Positions 56,824-64,000 of a DNA stretch of 64,000 bases are shown here, piece by piece. How positions within the stretch are numbered: position 1 is the first letter of the stretch; each line of letters starts with the position of its first letter. The position numbers and the translations under genes are program-made. This DNA comes from Flavobacterium sp. Leaf82 (GTDB taxonomy: Bacteria; Bacteroidota; Bacteroidia; Flavobacteriales; Flavobacteriaceae). The stretch is from NCBI RefSeq assembly GCF_001422725.1, contig NZ_LMMA01000012.1:242967-306966 (forward strand), in the 5' to 3' direction. The notes beneath the pieces were generated by a model that was given only the letters and a program-made list of their open reading frames with translations, made no database searches and was not told the origin of the DNA.

Positions 56824-59232
56824 ATGAAATCAAACATCATAAAAAAAATATTTTTCATTTTGCTATTCACCTCGTTCTGCATCAATATGACGGCGCAATC
56901 GAATCATGTTTTGTGGTACAATCAACCCGCAGAATTTTTTGAGGAAAGCTTGGTTTTAGGAAACGGAAAAATGGGAGCCACGGTTTTTGGCGGCGCAAAT
57001 TCAGATAAAATTTATTTGAATGATGCCACACTTTGGTCAGGCGAACCCGTAAACGCGAACATGAATCCGGAAGCTTACAAAAATATTCCGGCAATTAGGG
57101 AAGCGCTCAAAAATGAAAACTACAAACTAGCCGACGAACTCAACAAGAAGCTCGAAGGCAAAAACTCTGAATCCTACGCACCTCTTGGAACATTAGAAAT
57201 CAACAATTCTGAGAAAGGAAAAGCTGCAAATTATTATCGTGAACTGGATATTTCGAATGCAATCTCAAAAGTGAGCTATGAAATGAACGGAATAAAATTT
57301 ACCCGTGAATATTTTGTTTCGGCACCAGACCAAATCATGGTAATCAAATTAACGAGCAGCGCAAAAGGAGGTTTGAATTTTGATATTAATTTAAGGAGTT
57401 TACTAAAATCAAATGTTGAAGTAAGAAATAATATTCTGGTAATGACCGGACTTGCTCCAATTCATGAAAATGCAGGATATCCCGTTTTGCCAAAATACAA
57501 GGAAGTAAAAGAAAGAGGAACAAGATTCACCGCTTTAATCCAAATCAAAAAAACAGACGGAAAAATTACAAGTTCCAGAGAATCTTTAAGCTTAAAAGAT
57601 GCGACAGAAGCTTATGTTTATATATCTGTTGCCACAAGTTTTAATGGTTTTAACAAAAATCCTGCAACCGAGGGCTTAGATGATGTATCAATTGCATTGC
57701 AAAACCTGAACAAAGCATTTGCAAAATCATTCGATAAATTAAAAGAAGCCCACATTGCTGATTATCAGAAATATTACAACAGAGTAACTTTAGATTTAGG
57801 AAAAACAACCGCACCGGATGTAGCAACAGACGAACGTTTATTGCGCTACGCTGACGGTAAAGAAGACAAAAATCTTGAAATTCTATATTTCAATTACGGA
57901 CGTTATTTACTCATAAGCAGTTCCAGAACAATGGGTGTTCCGGCAAATTTACAAGGCATTTGGAATCCGCATCTAAATCCGCCATGGAGCAGTAATTATA
58001 CGATGAATATCAATCTCGAAGAGAATTACTGGCTGGCAGAAAACACCAATCTATCCGAGATGCATTTGTCGCTTTTGAGCTTTATAAAAAATCTTTCTGT
58101 AACCGGAAAAGTTACGGCAAAAACTTTTTATGGCGTAAACCAAGGTTGGGCTGCGGCACATAATTCAGATATTTGGGCAATGACAAATCCGGTGGGACAA
58201 TTTGGTAAAGAAGATCCAAGTTGGGCTTGCTGGCCATTATCAGGAGCTTGGTTAAGTACCCATATTTGGGAACATTATATTTTTACACAAGATAAAAATT
58301 ATCTAAAAAACGAAGGATATCCAATTATGAAAGGTGCTTCTGAGTTTTTTTTAGGCTGGATGATTACAGACAAAAACGGAAATCTAATTACATCGCCATC
58401 CACTTCACCTGAAAATAAATACATTGCGCCAGACGGTTTCATTGGAGCGACAATGTATGGAGGAACAGCAGATTTAGCGATGATAAGAGAATGTTTTGAA
58501 AAAACGATAAAAGCCTCTAAAGTTCTAAATACCGATGCTGATTTTAGAGCAAAACTAGAAACGGCACTTTCTAAATTTCATCCGTATCAAATTGGCAAAA
58601 AAGGAAACCTTCAGGAATGGTATTTTGATTGGAATGACGAAGATCCAAAACACCGCCATCAATCACAATTATTCGGACTTTTTCCCGGAGATCATATCAC
58701 GCCCGAAAAAACACCTGATTTGGCCGAAGCATCTAAAAAGACTCTAGAAATAAAAGGAGACGAAACAACCGGCTGGTCAAAAGGATGGAGAATTAATCTT
58801 TGGGCAAGACTTTGGGACGGAAATCGTGCTTATAAAATGTTTAGAGAACTATTAAAGTATGTCGATCCGGACGGAAAGAAAACTGATAAACCCAGAAGAG
58901 GAGGAGGAACATACCCGAATTTGTTCGATGCACATCCGCCATTTCAAATCGATGGAAATTTTGGCGGAGCCGCAGCTGTTGCTGAAATGCTGTTGCAATC
59001 TGATGAAAATGAAATTAGATTATTACCCGCTTTACCAGACGCTTGGGAAACTGGATCAGTAAAAGGAATTTGTGCCCGTGGCGGATTTGAAATCGAAATG
59101 AACTGGGAAAATAAGATTCTGAAAAAAGTTTCAATTTCTTCAAAAACAGGAGGAAAAACAGTTTTAATAAATGGAAATAAAAAACAAAATATCATATTAA
59201 AAAAAGGAGAAAAATTAGAAATAAACTGGTAA
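56824..59232 (+). CDS. GH95 alpha-L-fucosidase/galactosidase
   Basis: The 802-residue exported enzyme has a signal peptide ending NMTAQ. The N-terminal beta-domain opens with [28 protein letters not shown], split over residues 30-57 (the GH95 opening), and precedes an alpha/alpha6 barrel. Family catalytic residues are present: the Asn pair N395/N397 ([11 protein letters not shown]), the acid E530 (STSPENKY) and the late Asp in [11 protein letters not shown]95 enzymes remove alpha-1,2-linked L-fucose or, in some branches, L-galactose; both occur at the tip of xyloglucan side chains. It is the last gene of the locus and has a strong terminator. Confidence 0.94.
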   Translation: MKSNIIKKIFFILLFTSFCINMTAQSNHVLWYNQPAEFFEESLVLGNGKMGATVFGGANSDKIYLNDATLWSGEPVNANMNPEAYKNIPAIREALKNENYKLADELNKKLEGKNSESYAPLGTLEINNSEKGKAANYYRELDISNAISKVSYEMNGIKFTREYFVSAPDQIMVIKLTSSAKGGLNFDINLRSLLKSNVEVRNNILVMTGLAPIHENAGYPVLPKYKEVKERGTRFTALIQIKKTDGKITSSRESLSLKDATEAYVYISVATSFNGFNKNPATEGLDDVSIALQNLNKAFAKSFDKLKEAHIADYQKYYNRVTLDLGKTTAPDVATDERLLRYADGKEDKNLEILYFNYGRYLLISSSRTMGVPANLQGIWNPHLNPPWSSNYTMNINLEENYWLAENTNLSEMHLSLLSFIKNLSVTGKVTAKTFYGVNQGWAAAHNSDIWAMTNPVGQFGKEDPSWACWPLSGAWLSTHIWEHYIFTQDKNYLKNEGYPIMKGASEFFLGWMITDKNGNLITSPSTSPENKYIAPDGFIGATMYGGTADLAMIRECFEKTIKASKVLNTDADFRAKLETALSKFHPYQIGKKGNLQEWYFDWNDEDPKHRHQSQLFGLFPGDHITPEKTPDLAEASKKTLEIKGDETTGWSKGWRINLWARLWDGNRAYKMFRELLKYVDPDGKKTDKPRRGGGTYPNLFDAHPPFQIDGNFGGAAAVAEMLLQSDENEIRLLPALPDAWETGSVKGICARGGFEIEMNWENKILKKVSISSKTGGKTVLINGNKKQNIILKKGEKLEINW

Positions 59233-59256
59233 AATAGTTCTAAACACAATCTTGTC

Positions 59257-59298
59257 AAACCCGACAATCCCAATTCTTCGGGATTGTCGGGTTTATTA
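59257..59298 (+). terminator. Terminator of the xyloglucan locus
   Basis: A 15-bp perfect stem (AAACCCGACAATCCC / GGGATTGTCGGGTTT) with an 8-nt loop, 24 bp after the GH95 stop. Confidence 0.85.
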
Positions 59299-59320
59299 TT
59301 ATTTGAAAACTAATGTCATC

Positions 59321-59373
59321 CTGAGCGAAGTCGAAGGCTTGGATTATAGGAAATGGGCTTCGACTTCGCTCAG
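59321..59373. repeat. Inverted repeat of the CTGAGCGAAGTCGAAG type
   Basis: CTGAGCGAAGTCGAAG (59321-59336) recurs inverted at 59358-59373. This sequence is a frequent intergenic repeat in many bacterial genomes; it marks the boundary after the locus. Confidence 0.7.
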
Positions 59374-59430
59374 CCTGATAAACGTTTTAAAATCTTTTCG
59401 ATTTACTCATTAAGCCTTGATTTACATTGC

Positions 59431-59476
59431 AATAAGTTTTTAAAATTTTGTTGCAAACTTATTTTAATTAACTTTG
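59431..59476 (+). promoter_or_regulatory. Promoter and dyad of the Panacea gene pair
   Basis: A TTTTG (ending 59450) lies 18 bp before TAACTTTG (59469-59476), a good promoter giving a leader of about 11 nt. AATAAGTTT (59431-59439) and AAACTTATT (59455-59463) form a perfect 9-bp dyad across the -33 region, a suitable place for autorepression. Confidence 0.6.
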
Positions 59477-59493
59477 ATTAAAATATTATAATC

Positions 59494-59952
59494 ATGACTT
59501 ACAATCCAACAACAGTCGCTAATTATTTCATAGATAAATATTCCAAAACGGGAAATCTTACGCCAATGAAAATAATTAAGCTAACATATATTGCTTATGG
59601 CTGGTATTTGGCTTTGACAGACAAAAAAGAAAGATTGCTTGATGAAAGTCCTATTGCCTGGGATTTTGGACCTGTTTTTCCATCTCTTTATTATAGTATA
59701 AAACAATACAAAAAAGAGAAGATTACAGAGAAAATTCCGAATGCGATAAAAGATGAAAAAATAACCAGCGAAGACGAGAAATTTTTAGATAAAATATGGG
59801 AAGTCTACGGGAGATTTGACGGTATTTATTTAAGTGCCTTAACGCATAATGACGGTACGCCGTGGAGAAAAGTATACCGCAAAGATTCGAATGCTCTTAT
59901 TTCTGATGATGATATTTTTGAACATTATAAAACTAAGTTAAAACCAATTTAA
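59494..59952 (+). CDS. Panacea (SocA-like, DUF4065) domain protein, putative antitoxin
   Basis: The 152-residue protein is made almost wholly of a Panacea domain: NYFIDKYSKTGNLTPMKIIKLTYIAYGWYLA, split over residues 11-41, then SPIAWDFGPVFPSLYYSIKQY and LTHNDGTPWRKVY, the family's end motif. Panacea proteins include SocA, a ClpXP adaptor antitoxin of Caulobacter, and the PanA antitoxins that neutralise very different toxins. Seven base pairs downstream follows a small membrane protein in the same direction. The pair has its own promoter and lies between a terminator and an opposing gene, as expected for a self-contained module. Confidence 0.85.
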   Translation: MTYNPTTVANYFIDKYSKTGNLTPMKIIKLTYIAYGWYLALTDKKERLLDESPIAWDFGPVFPSLYYSIKQYKKEKITEKIPNAIKDEKITSEDEKFLDKIWEVYGRFDGIYLSALTHNDGTPWRKVYRKDSNALISDDDIFEHYKTKLKPI

Positions 59953-59959
59953 ACTTATT

Positions 59960-60322
59960 ATGTCCTCCCTAAATCTAAATCAAATTTCAATTACAAATAG
60001 TTCTTCATTAACTCCTGAAGACCTAAGTAAAGCGCGTTTACAAAATCAAATCCTTGAGGACAGATTAGGAAATGCAAAAGTGGGCCGTTTTTTAGAAGAT
60101 ACAAGACTTAGAAGGCATTTAACCTATATTTTTGCCGGTATTATTTTTCTTTGGCTGGCTTCTGTTGTATCGGTTTTGTATTTTAATGATAATTTACTTC
60201 ATCTCAATCTTTCAGAAAATGTATTGATTACATTGCTGACAACTTCGTCTGTAAATGTAATAGGAATGATGTTGATTATTTTGAAAAATTTATTTCCAAA
60301 ACCACTGCATGACGACGAATAG
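59960..60322 (+). CDS. Small two-helix membrane protein, candidate toxin of the Panacea pair
   Basis: The 120-residue protein has an N-terminal ~50-residue soluble part with a charged helix (DLSKARLQNQILEDRLGNAKVGRFLEDTRLRRHL, residues ~21-54), then two membrane helices (~55-76 and ~88-110) joined by a short loop, and a short charged tail. No known domain is recognised. It follows the Panacea gene after 7 bp. Experimentally tested Panacea systems include toxins that are small membrane proteins and depolarise the cell; that is the precedent for this reading. A phage or defence accessory role is an alternative. Confidence 0.65.
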   Translation: MSSLNLNQISITNSSSLTPEDLSKARLQNQILEDRLGNAKVGRFLEDTRLRRHLTYIFAGIIFLWLASVVSVLYFNDNLLHLNLSENVLITLLTTSSVNVIGMMLIILKNLFPKPLHDDE

Positions 60323-60330
60323 ATTAAATT

Positions 60331-60356
60331 AATAGTTGTTTTAAACTATTCTTTTT
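60331..60356 (+). terminator. Weak terminator after the Panacea pair
   Basis: AATAGTT / AACTATT with a 6-nt loop, then CTTTTT; it overlaps the end of the convergent cvpA-type gene. Confidence 0.4.
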
Positions 60357-60897
60357 CAGTTTCAGTTTTGTTTTCTTCGGCAGATTTTTTATCATGTTCT
60401 TCCTTAAAATTCTCGTACCATTTCTCGATCGAAGGATAAACAAAAGCAGCTACTTTTTTTACAGGATTATAAAAAATAGATTTATCCAGCGTTTCTTTTT
60501 TTGCAAAAGTTTCATTGAAGTTTATTTTCTCAAACAACGCAATAAAAATACTCATAATCAGGATAGTTTTTAGGATTCTGAAAAAACCTCCACCCAGTTT
60601 ATTTGCCCATCCCAAAAAAGCAAAATCAGCAATTCCGGTAAGGATTTTAGCTAAGAAATAAACACCAATAACCACCAGAATAAAAGTCAGGATAAAAGCT
60701 GTAACCTGTATGGTGTTTGGATTCCAGGAAACATGTTTCATGATTAGTTCCTTCATGAAAGAAGAGAATTTTATAGCAATATAAATTCCAAGTAATAAAG
60801 AAATAAAAGAAGCAATTTCTACAAAAAGACCATTTTTAATTCCTTTGTATAAACTAAAAGCCAAAAGAGCTCCAAAAATCATGTCAAAAAGACTCAT
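60346..60897 (-). CDS. CvpA-family membrane protein
   Basis: The 183-residue protein has four membrane helices (~5-22, 27-45, 62-87, 103-121) and the CvpA pattern of a hydrophobic N-terminal part with GxxxG-type elements (LYKGIKNGLFVEIASFISLLLGIY at ~18-41) and a highly charged cytoplasmic tail (EEHDKKSAEENKTETEKE). CvpA was named from colicin V production and is linked to envelope stress and purine gene neighbourhoods; its exact role is unclear. A clear promoter lies at 60921-60928. It is a common neighbour of pheS in flavobacteria as far as I recall. Confidence 0.88.
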   Translation of the reverse strand: MSLFDMIFGALLAFSLYKGIKNGLFVEIASFISLLLGIYIAIKFSSFMKELIMKHVSWNPNTIQVTAFILTFILVVIGVYFLAKILTGIADFAFLGWANKLGGGFFRILKTILIMSIFIALFEKINFNETFAKKETLDKSIFYNPVKKVAAFVYPSIEKWYENFKEEHDKKSAEENKTETEKE

Positions 60898-60920
60898 ATT
60901 TTCTGTGTTTTATTGAGGCG

Positions 60921-60928
60921 CAAATATA
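60921..60928 (-). promoter_or_regulatory. -7 box of the CvpA-family gene
   Basis: TATATTTG followed by CGCC on the minus strand, 24 bp before the ATG at 60897; it matches TAnnTTTG. Confidence 0.65.
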
Positions 60929-60977
60929 GATTTTTTTTAGATTCAGAGTTACAATGGTTCTAATGTTCTAAGGTTTT

Positions 60978-61135
60978 TTGGCCCACAGATTATACGGATG
61001 TAACAGATTTACACGGATTAAAGTTATTTGGCTGATTTATGGCTTAGAATTTTCGTGATTTGCCGTTAAAGATTACAGAGTAAGAAAAATAAAATCTGTA
61101 TAAATCAGTTAAAATCCGCGTCATCTGTGTACCAT
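60978..61135. repeat. Decayed inverted repeat of the CAGATT/CGGATT type
   Basis: CCCACAGATTATACGGATG... at the left and ...AAAATCCGCGTCATCTGTGTACC at the right are imperfect inverse copies, related to 45102-45235. The gap 60898-61285 has no gene besides promoter boxes. Confidence 0.5.
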
Positions 61136-61191
61136 TTCAATCTCTTAAAACGGATGTATTTAATTTTTGAGGTCTTTGGATTTGAAGTTCC

Positions 61192-61199
61192 TATCTTTG
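61192..61199 (+). promoter_or_regulatory. -7 box of the gene at 61286
   Basis: TATCTTTG followed by CAAATC; predicted mRNA start near 61206. The ~80-nt leader contains several ATCTAAA repeats able to pair with TTTAGATT upstream. Confidence 0.55.
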
Positions 61200-61285
61200 C
61201 AAATCTAATTTTAGAATTCAGATTGCAGATTTTAGATTTTTTAAGTCAGCAATCTAAAATCTAAAATCTAAAATCACAAATATAT

Positions 61286-61642
61286 ATGTCCAGAGATACA
61301 CAATTAAAAGAGCGATGGGAAAAGCTCGTCGATATATTATCTAATCAATTTTCGCAAGGTGAAGATTTAGATTTAGATGCCATAATTTACTTAATAGGAG
61401 TTCAGGAACTTGGTAAAGTACACCGCGAATTCAAAAAAGATGAAAAATTAAACCTGATGCACATCGCCATTTGCCGATTACTAGAACCATACGGGTTTTA
61501 TGAATTTGATTTTTATGATGCTGATGGATGGCCGCATTACAAAGTAAAAGAAGAATTACCGGCATTAAAAGCAGGAGAACAATCTGTTTTAATGAAAGAA
61601 GCCATTGTGAGTTATTTTTTAGAACGAAAACTTATTGAATAG
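61286..61642 (+). CDS. Conserved small cytoplasmic protein, unknown function
   Basis: The 118-residue acidic protein has no signal peptide or membrane helix. Helical N-terminal half (RWEKLVDILSNQFSQGEDLDLDAIIYLIGVQELG), then MHIAICRLLEPYGFYEFDFYDADGWPHYKV. I do not recognise a characterised family; the well-ordered composition and own promoter argue for a real gene, probably conserved in flavobacteria. A hairpin of 23-bp arms follows. Confidence 0.75.
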   Translation: MSRDTQLKERWEKLVDILSNQFSQGEDLDLDAIIYLIGVQELGKVHREFKKDEKLNLMHIAICRLLEPYGFYEFDFYDADGWPHYKVKEELPALKAGEQSVLMKEAIVSYFLERKLIE

Positions 61643-61648
61643 GTTTTT

Positions 61649-61703
61649 AGTTTTCAGTCTCAGTTTTCAGTGCCAATTAAACTGAAAACTGAGACTGAAA
61701 ACT
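61649..61703. repeat. 23-bp perfect inverted repeat
   Basis: The arms 61649-61671 and 61681-61703 (core CAGTCTCAGTTTTCAG) pair perfectly with a 9-nt loop. It shares AGTCTCAGTTTT with the hairpin at 40053 and could act as a transcript end for the preceding gene. Confidence 0.75.
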
Positions 61704-61731
61704 GAAAACCGCGACTGAAAACTAGAAAGAA

Positions 61732-62259
61732 ATGTGTAGATATGCCATGGTTTCGTATAAACCACATTATGCTTGTTTTAAGTGTCGGAAGACATTTAAA
61801 AGAAGACTTATGAATGACATAAAACGAGGCGAAAAATCAATTCTGGAAGCAAAGTGTCCGGATTGTGGAGACTTGACGGCTAATATGGGACTTGATTTTG
61901 AATCGCCAAAAAAAGACGATATCAAAAAATGGGAACATATTAAAAGTTTATATTCTGTTGGAATCGCATTTCATTCCTGTGGTTGCAGCGGTCCGGGTTA
62001 TATTCCTAATTCTAAAGAAAAACTAATTGAATATTTTGAAGATTTAAAAGAAAAATACTTTAAAAACATGGAATTTTGGCGCTCGAGAACAGAACCAACT
62101 AATGCTGTCGAGAGAGATAAGGAATGGAATAAAAACTGGATTGAGTTGGGTAAAATAGCATCAAAACACAGAAAAGAAATTATTACAAATCAGGAAGGAA
62201 TAAGCTTTTGGCTGGAAAAAGTGAAACAAATAGAAACCAAAATTAGCCTGATAAGATAG
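61732..62259 (+). CDS. Zinc-ribbon-like protein, unknown function
   Basis: The 175-residue protein begins with paired cysteines suggestive of a zinc ribbon (CFKC at ~15-18 and CPDC at ~42-45) and has a further HSCGCSG cluster near 81-87, then a long charged helical region (~95-175). No catalytic domain is recognised. It lies alone between two repeat-bearing gaps upstream of pheS. Confidence 0.72.
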   Translation: MCRYAMVSYKPHYACFKCRKTFKRRLMNDIKRGEKSILEAKCPDCGDLTANMGLDFESPKKDDIKKWEHIKSLYSVGIAFHSCGCSGPGYIPNSKEKLIEYFEDLKEKYFKNMEFWRSRTEPTNAVERDKEWNKNWIELGKIASKHRKEIITNQEGISFWLEKVKQIETKISLIR

Positions 62260-62304
62260 ATTATTTGATTTGAAAGGAAACTTTAAACTTTAAACACCAT
62301 ACTT

Positions 62305-62329
62305 GGAACAAATTCCTTAAATTTGTTCC
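62305..62329 (+). promoter_or_regulatory. pheS promoter overlapped by a perfect dyad
   Basis: GGAACAAATT and AATTTGTTCC form a perfect 10-bp inverted repeat with a 5-bp spacer. The -7 box TAAATTTG (62318-62325) lies inside the right arm, so a dimeric regulator bound here would block RNA polymerase. The mRNA should start near 62332. Confidence 0.6.
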
Positions 62330-62347
62330 CTCAATTATTGAAGGAAA

Positions 62348-63367
62348 ATGATAGACAAGATAAAACAACATATAGAGGAAGCCAAAGCCTTTAATGATAA
62401 AAATAAAGAATCTTTAGAGCAATTCCGTGTTAAATATTTAGGTAGTAAAGGGTTGTTGAAAGAGCTTTTTACAGAGTTCAAAAATATTCCAAACGACCAG
62501 AAAAAAGACTTTGGACAAGTAATAAATACTTTAAAAGCTGTTGCCGAAGAGAAAGTAAGAGTTATTCAGGAAGAACTGGAAAGTAAAGAAGAAGTAAAAG
62601 GACTTTTTGGTGATTTAACACGTGCCGCAGAGCCTGTAATTATTGGTTCCCGTCACCCAATTTCGATCGTTAAAAATCAAATCATAGATATTTTTGCCAA
62701 CATTGGTTTCAATGTTTCCGAAGGTCCGGAAATCGAAGACGACTGGCACAATTTTACTGCATTAAACCTGCCAGAATATCATCCGGCTCGTGATATGCAG
62801 GACACATTTTTCATTCAGACAAATCCTGATGTGTTGTTGCGTACGCATACATCATCTGTTCAGGTGCGTTATATGGAAAATCACAAACCGCCAATTCGTA
62901 CAATTTCTCCGGGACGTGTGTTTCGTAACGAAGCAGTTTCGTCACGTTCGCACTGTATTTTTCATCAGGTAGAAGGATTGTATATTGACAAAGATGTATC
63001 GTTTGCTGATTTAAAACAGACATTACTTTATTTTACTAAAGAAATGTTCGGGAAATCGAAGATTCGTTTACGTCCGTCCTATTTTCCTTTTACAGAACCT
63101 AGTGCCGAAATTGATATTTATTGGGGTTTAAAAACCGAAACGGATTACCGTATCACTAAAGGAACTGGTTGGTTAGAAATTGGAGGTTGCGGAATGGTAG
63201 ATCCAAACGTTCTTAAAAATTGCGATATCAATCCTGACGAATACAACGGTTTTGCCTTTGGAATGGGAGTAGAGCGTATTGCAATGTTATTATACCAAAT
63301 TGGTGATATTCGTATGTTTTACGAAAACGACGTTCGTTTCTTAGAGCAATTCAAAGCAAATATTTAA
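62348..63367 (+). CDS. pheS: Phenylalanine--tRNA ligase alpha subunit
   Basis: Catalytic subunit of the (alpha-beta)2 class II synthetase. The 339-residue protein has an N-terminal coiled coil (~1-85; VKYLGSKGLLKELF), motif 1 GPEIEDDWHNFTALN, the MQDTFF segment, motif 2 TISPGRVFRNEAVSSRSHCIFHQVEG (residues ~184-209) and motif 3 FAFGMGVERIAMLLY. It is full length. pheT is not adjacent, as is common in Bacteroidetes, where the two genes are separated. Confidence 0.98.
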   Translation: MIDKIKQHIEEAKAFNDKNKESLEQFRVKYLGSKGLLKELFTEFKNIPNDQKKDFGQVINTLKAVAEEKVRVIQEELESKEEVKGLFGDLTRAAEPVIIGSRHPISIVKNQIIDIFANIGFNVSEGPEIEDDWHNFTALNLPEYHPARDMQDTFFIQTNPDVLLRTHTSSVQVRYMENHKPPIRTISPGRVFRNEAVSSRSHCIFHQVEGLYIDKDVSFADLKQTLLYFTKEMFGKSKIRLRPSYFPFTEPSAEIDIYWGLKTETDYRITKGTGWLEIGGCGMVDPNVLKNCDINPDEYNGFAFGMGVERIAMLLYQIGDIRMFYENDVRFLEQFKANI

Positions 63368-63375
63368 TTTAAATC

Positions 63376-63446
63376 CAAAAGTCATAAAGTCGAAAGTCGA
63401 AGGTCTCACAGCAGTGACTTTATGACTTTCGACTTTATGACTTTTG
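63376..63446. repeat. 23-bp inverted repeat after pheS
   Basis: The arms 63376-63398 and 63424-63446 (CAAAAGTCATAAAGTCGAAAG...) are exact inverse copies built from AAGTC units, with a 25-nt loop. It ends 21 bp before the next ATG. Confidence 0.75.
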
Positions 63447-63467
63447 ACTTTTAAACTTTTGACACAT

Positions 63468-63875
63468 ATGAAAGCAGATATAACAATACCAGAAGTAGAA
63501 AACGTATTTCTGGCCGCCGTTCAGGAATGGAGCGACGATTTTATGGAAAAAGTGTGGTACGCTTATCTTGTAAACGATAGCGACTTTAATCTGGATAGCG
63601 TAATGGTAGTTTCTAAAGCATTTGGAACTATCGATGGCGAAATGAAAAAAACATCAGTTCTTCGTCACGCCTTTGTTGAAGTTCCGGCAGTTTCGGTAGT
63701 AAAAATCGAAATGATCGAAAAGAGTTTGCTGGTTTTAAACAACGAATTCATGGTAACATTCTTCATAGGAAACACTTTATACGACAAGAAATTCATTTTT
63801 AAATCAAACCTAATCAACGAAAATAAAACAGAAGAAGTGCCTATTTTATTTGTTGAAGGGGTGATGGTAAAGTAA
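63468..63875 (+). CDS. Conserved hypothetical protein
   Basis: The 135-residue cytoplasmic protein is probably an alpha/beta fold (ENVFLAAVQEWSDDFMEKVWYAYLVNDSDFNLDSVMVVSKAFG, residues ~8-50; then VEVPAVSVVKIEMIEKSLLVLNNEFMVTFFIG). I chose ATG 63468; the frame can be extended eight codons but that part is repeat DNA. No known domain is recognised. Its position after pheS may be conserved in flavobacteria but this cannot be checked here. Confidence 0.72.
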   Translation: MKADITIPEVENVFLAAVQEWSDDFMEKVWYAYLVNDSDFNLDSVMVVSKAFGTIDGEMKKTSVLRHAFVEVPAVSVVKIEMIEKSLLVLNNEFMVTFFIGNTLYDKKFIFKSNLINENKTEEVPILFVEGVMVK

Positions 63876-63885
63876 GTTTTTTTAG

Positions 63886-63971
63886 AAGCAAGAAGCAAGA
63901 AGCAAGAGAAAAGAAGCAAGAAGCAAGAGAAAAGAAGCAAGAAGCAAGAGAAAAGAAGCAAGAAAATAGAG
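63886..63971. repeat. 21-bp tandem repeat
   Basis: Units of AGAAGCAAGAAGCAAGAGAAA repeat at a 21-bp period (GAGAA at 63906, 63927, 63948), about 3.5 copies. Each unit is two AGAAGCA heptamers plus AGAGAAA. Noncoding. Confidence 0.85.
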
Positions 63972-64000
63972 TAAAGAGAATAGATTTCTATACTTTGAGA

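Noticed and set aside
31587-59232. Arabinoxylan locus as the primary reading
   Set aside because: xylA, xylB, GH43 and GH39 would fit, but there is no GH10 or GH11 xylanase, no GH115 or GH67, and the YicI-like GH31, GH5_4-like GH5, GH2 and GH95 point to xyloglucan.
63665-63961. Leu/Phe/Cys-rich open frame on the minus strand that looks like a membrane peptide
   Set aside because: The hydrophobic part is the antisense of the 21-bp tandem repeat, and the rest is antisense to a better gene.
63886-63971. CRISPR array
   Set aside because: The units are directly adjacent with no unique spacers, and there are no cas genes.
1-64000. tRNA, rRNA, tmRNA or intact insertion sequence
   Set aside because: I saw no cloverleaf with TTCGA arm, no rRNA sequence and no transposase reading frame in any gap; short or diverged ones could still be missed by eye.

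Overview
The window looks like a chromosome segment of a Flavobacterium-type member of the Bacteroidetes (Flavobacteriia). The evidence is: low G+C; several genes that need TTG starts; many promoters with the Bacteroidetes -7 box TAnnTTTG; type IX secretion (T9SS) C-terminal signals on very large secreted proteins; a SusC/SusD pair; and protein sequences (single-chain glycyl-tRNA synthetase, LepA, PheS, BioB, RibF, ThiL) that read as flavobacterial. I see no rRNA, tRNA, CRISPR array, integrase or intact insertion sequence.

Layout. 1-8 kb: two consecutive giant T9SS cargo proteins, the first cut by the window edge, with different N-terminal halves but related C-terminal modules. 8-17.4 kb: mostly housekeeping genes (JmjC/cupin protein, bioB, a membrane protein, ribF, a T9SS metalloprotease, a ComF-type phosphoribosyltransferase, glyS). 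17.6-21.7 kb: a signalling cluster (LytTR regulator with Glu at the phosphoacceptor position, small secreted protein, TPR histidine kinase, response regulator). 21.8-29 kb: thiL, pfkB, DinB protein, WYL regulator, outer-membrane barrel, lepA. 29.5-31.2 kb: an orphan double-glycine-leader peptide and two tandem Nudix-type regulators.

31.6-59.2 kb: fourteen consecutive plus-strand genes that together read as a xyloglucan utilisation locus. xylB and xylA take released D-xylose into the pentose phosphate pathway. SusC, SusD and a third lipoprotein form the surface binding and import machine. GH5 is the likely backbone-cutting endoglucanase. GH2 (beta-galactosidase), GH31 (alpha-xylosidase), GH3 (beta-glucosidase), GH95 (alpha-L-fucosidase), GH43 and GH39 (arabinose/xylose removal), a GH97 alpha-glucosidase-type enzyme and a SASA acetylesterase would strip side chains. 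No hybrid two-component, ECF/anti-sigma or SusR-type regulator lies in the window. The divergent Nudix pair, with degenerate catalytic boxes and nearly identical C-terminal DNA-binding regions, is the best local regulator candidate, and related dyads occur in front of xylB and of the orphan peptide gene.

59.5-60.3 kb: a Panacea-domain protein followed 7 bp later by a small two-helix membrane protein, a plausible undescribed toxin-antitoxin or defence pair with its own promoter and dyad. 60.3-64 kb: CvpA, two unknown proteins, pheS, another unknown protein and a 21-bp tandem repeat. Intergenic spaces are rich in dispersed palindromic repeats, several of which separate genes in the xyloglucan locus.
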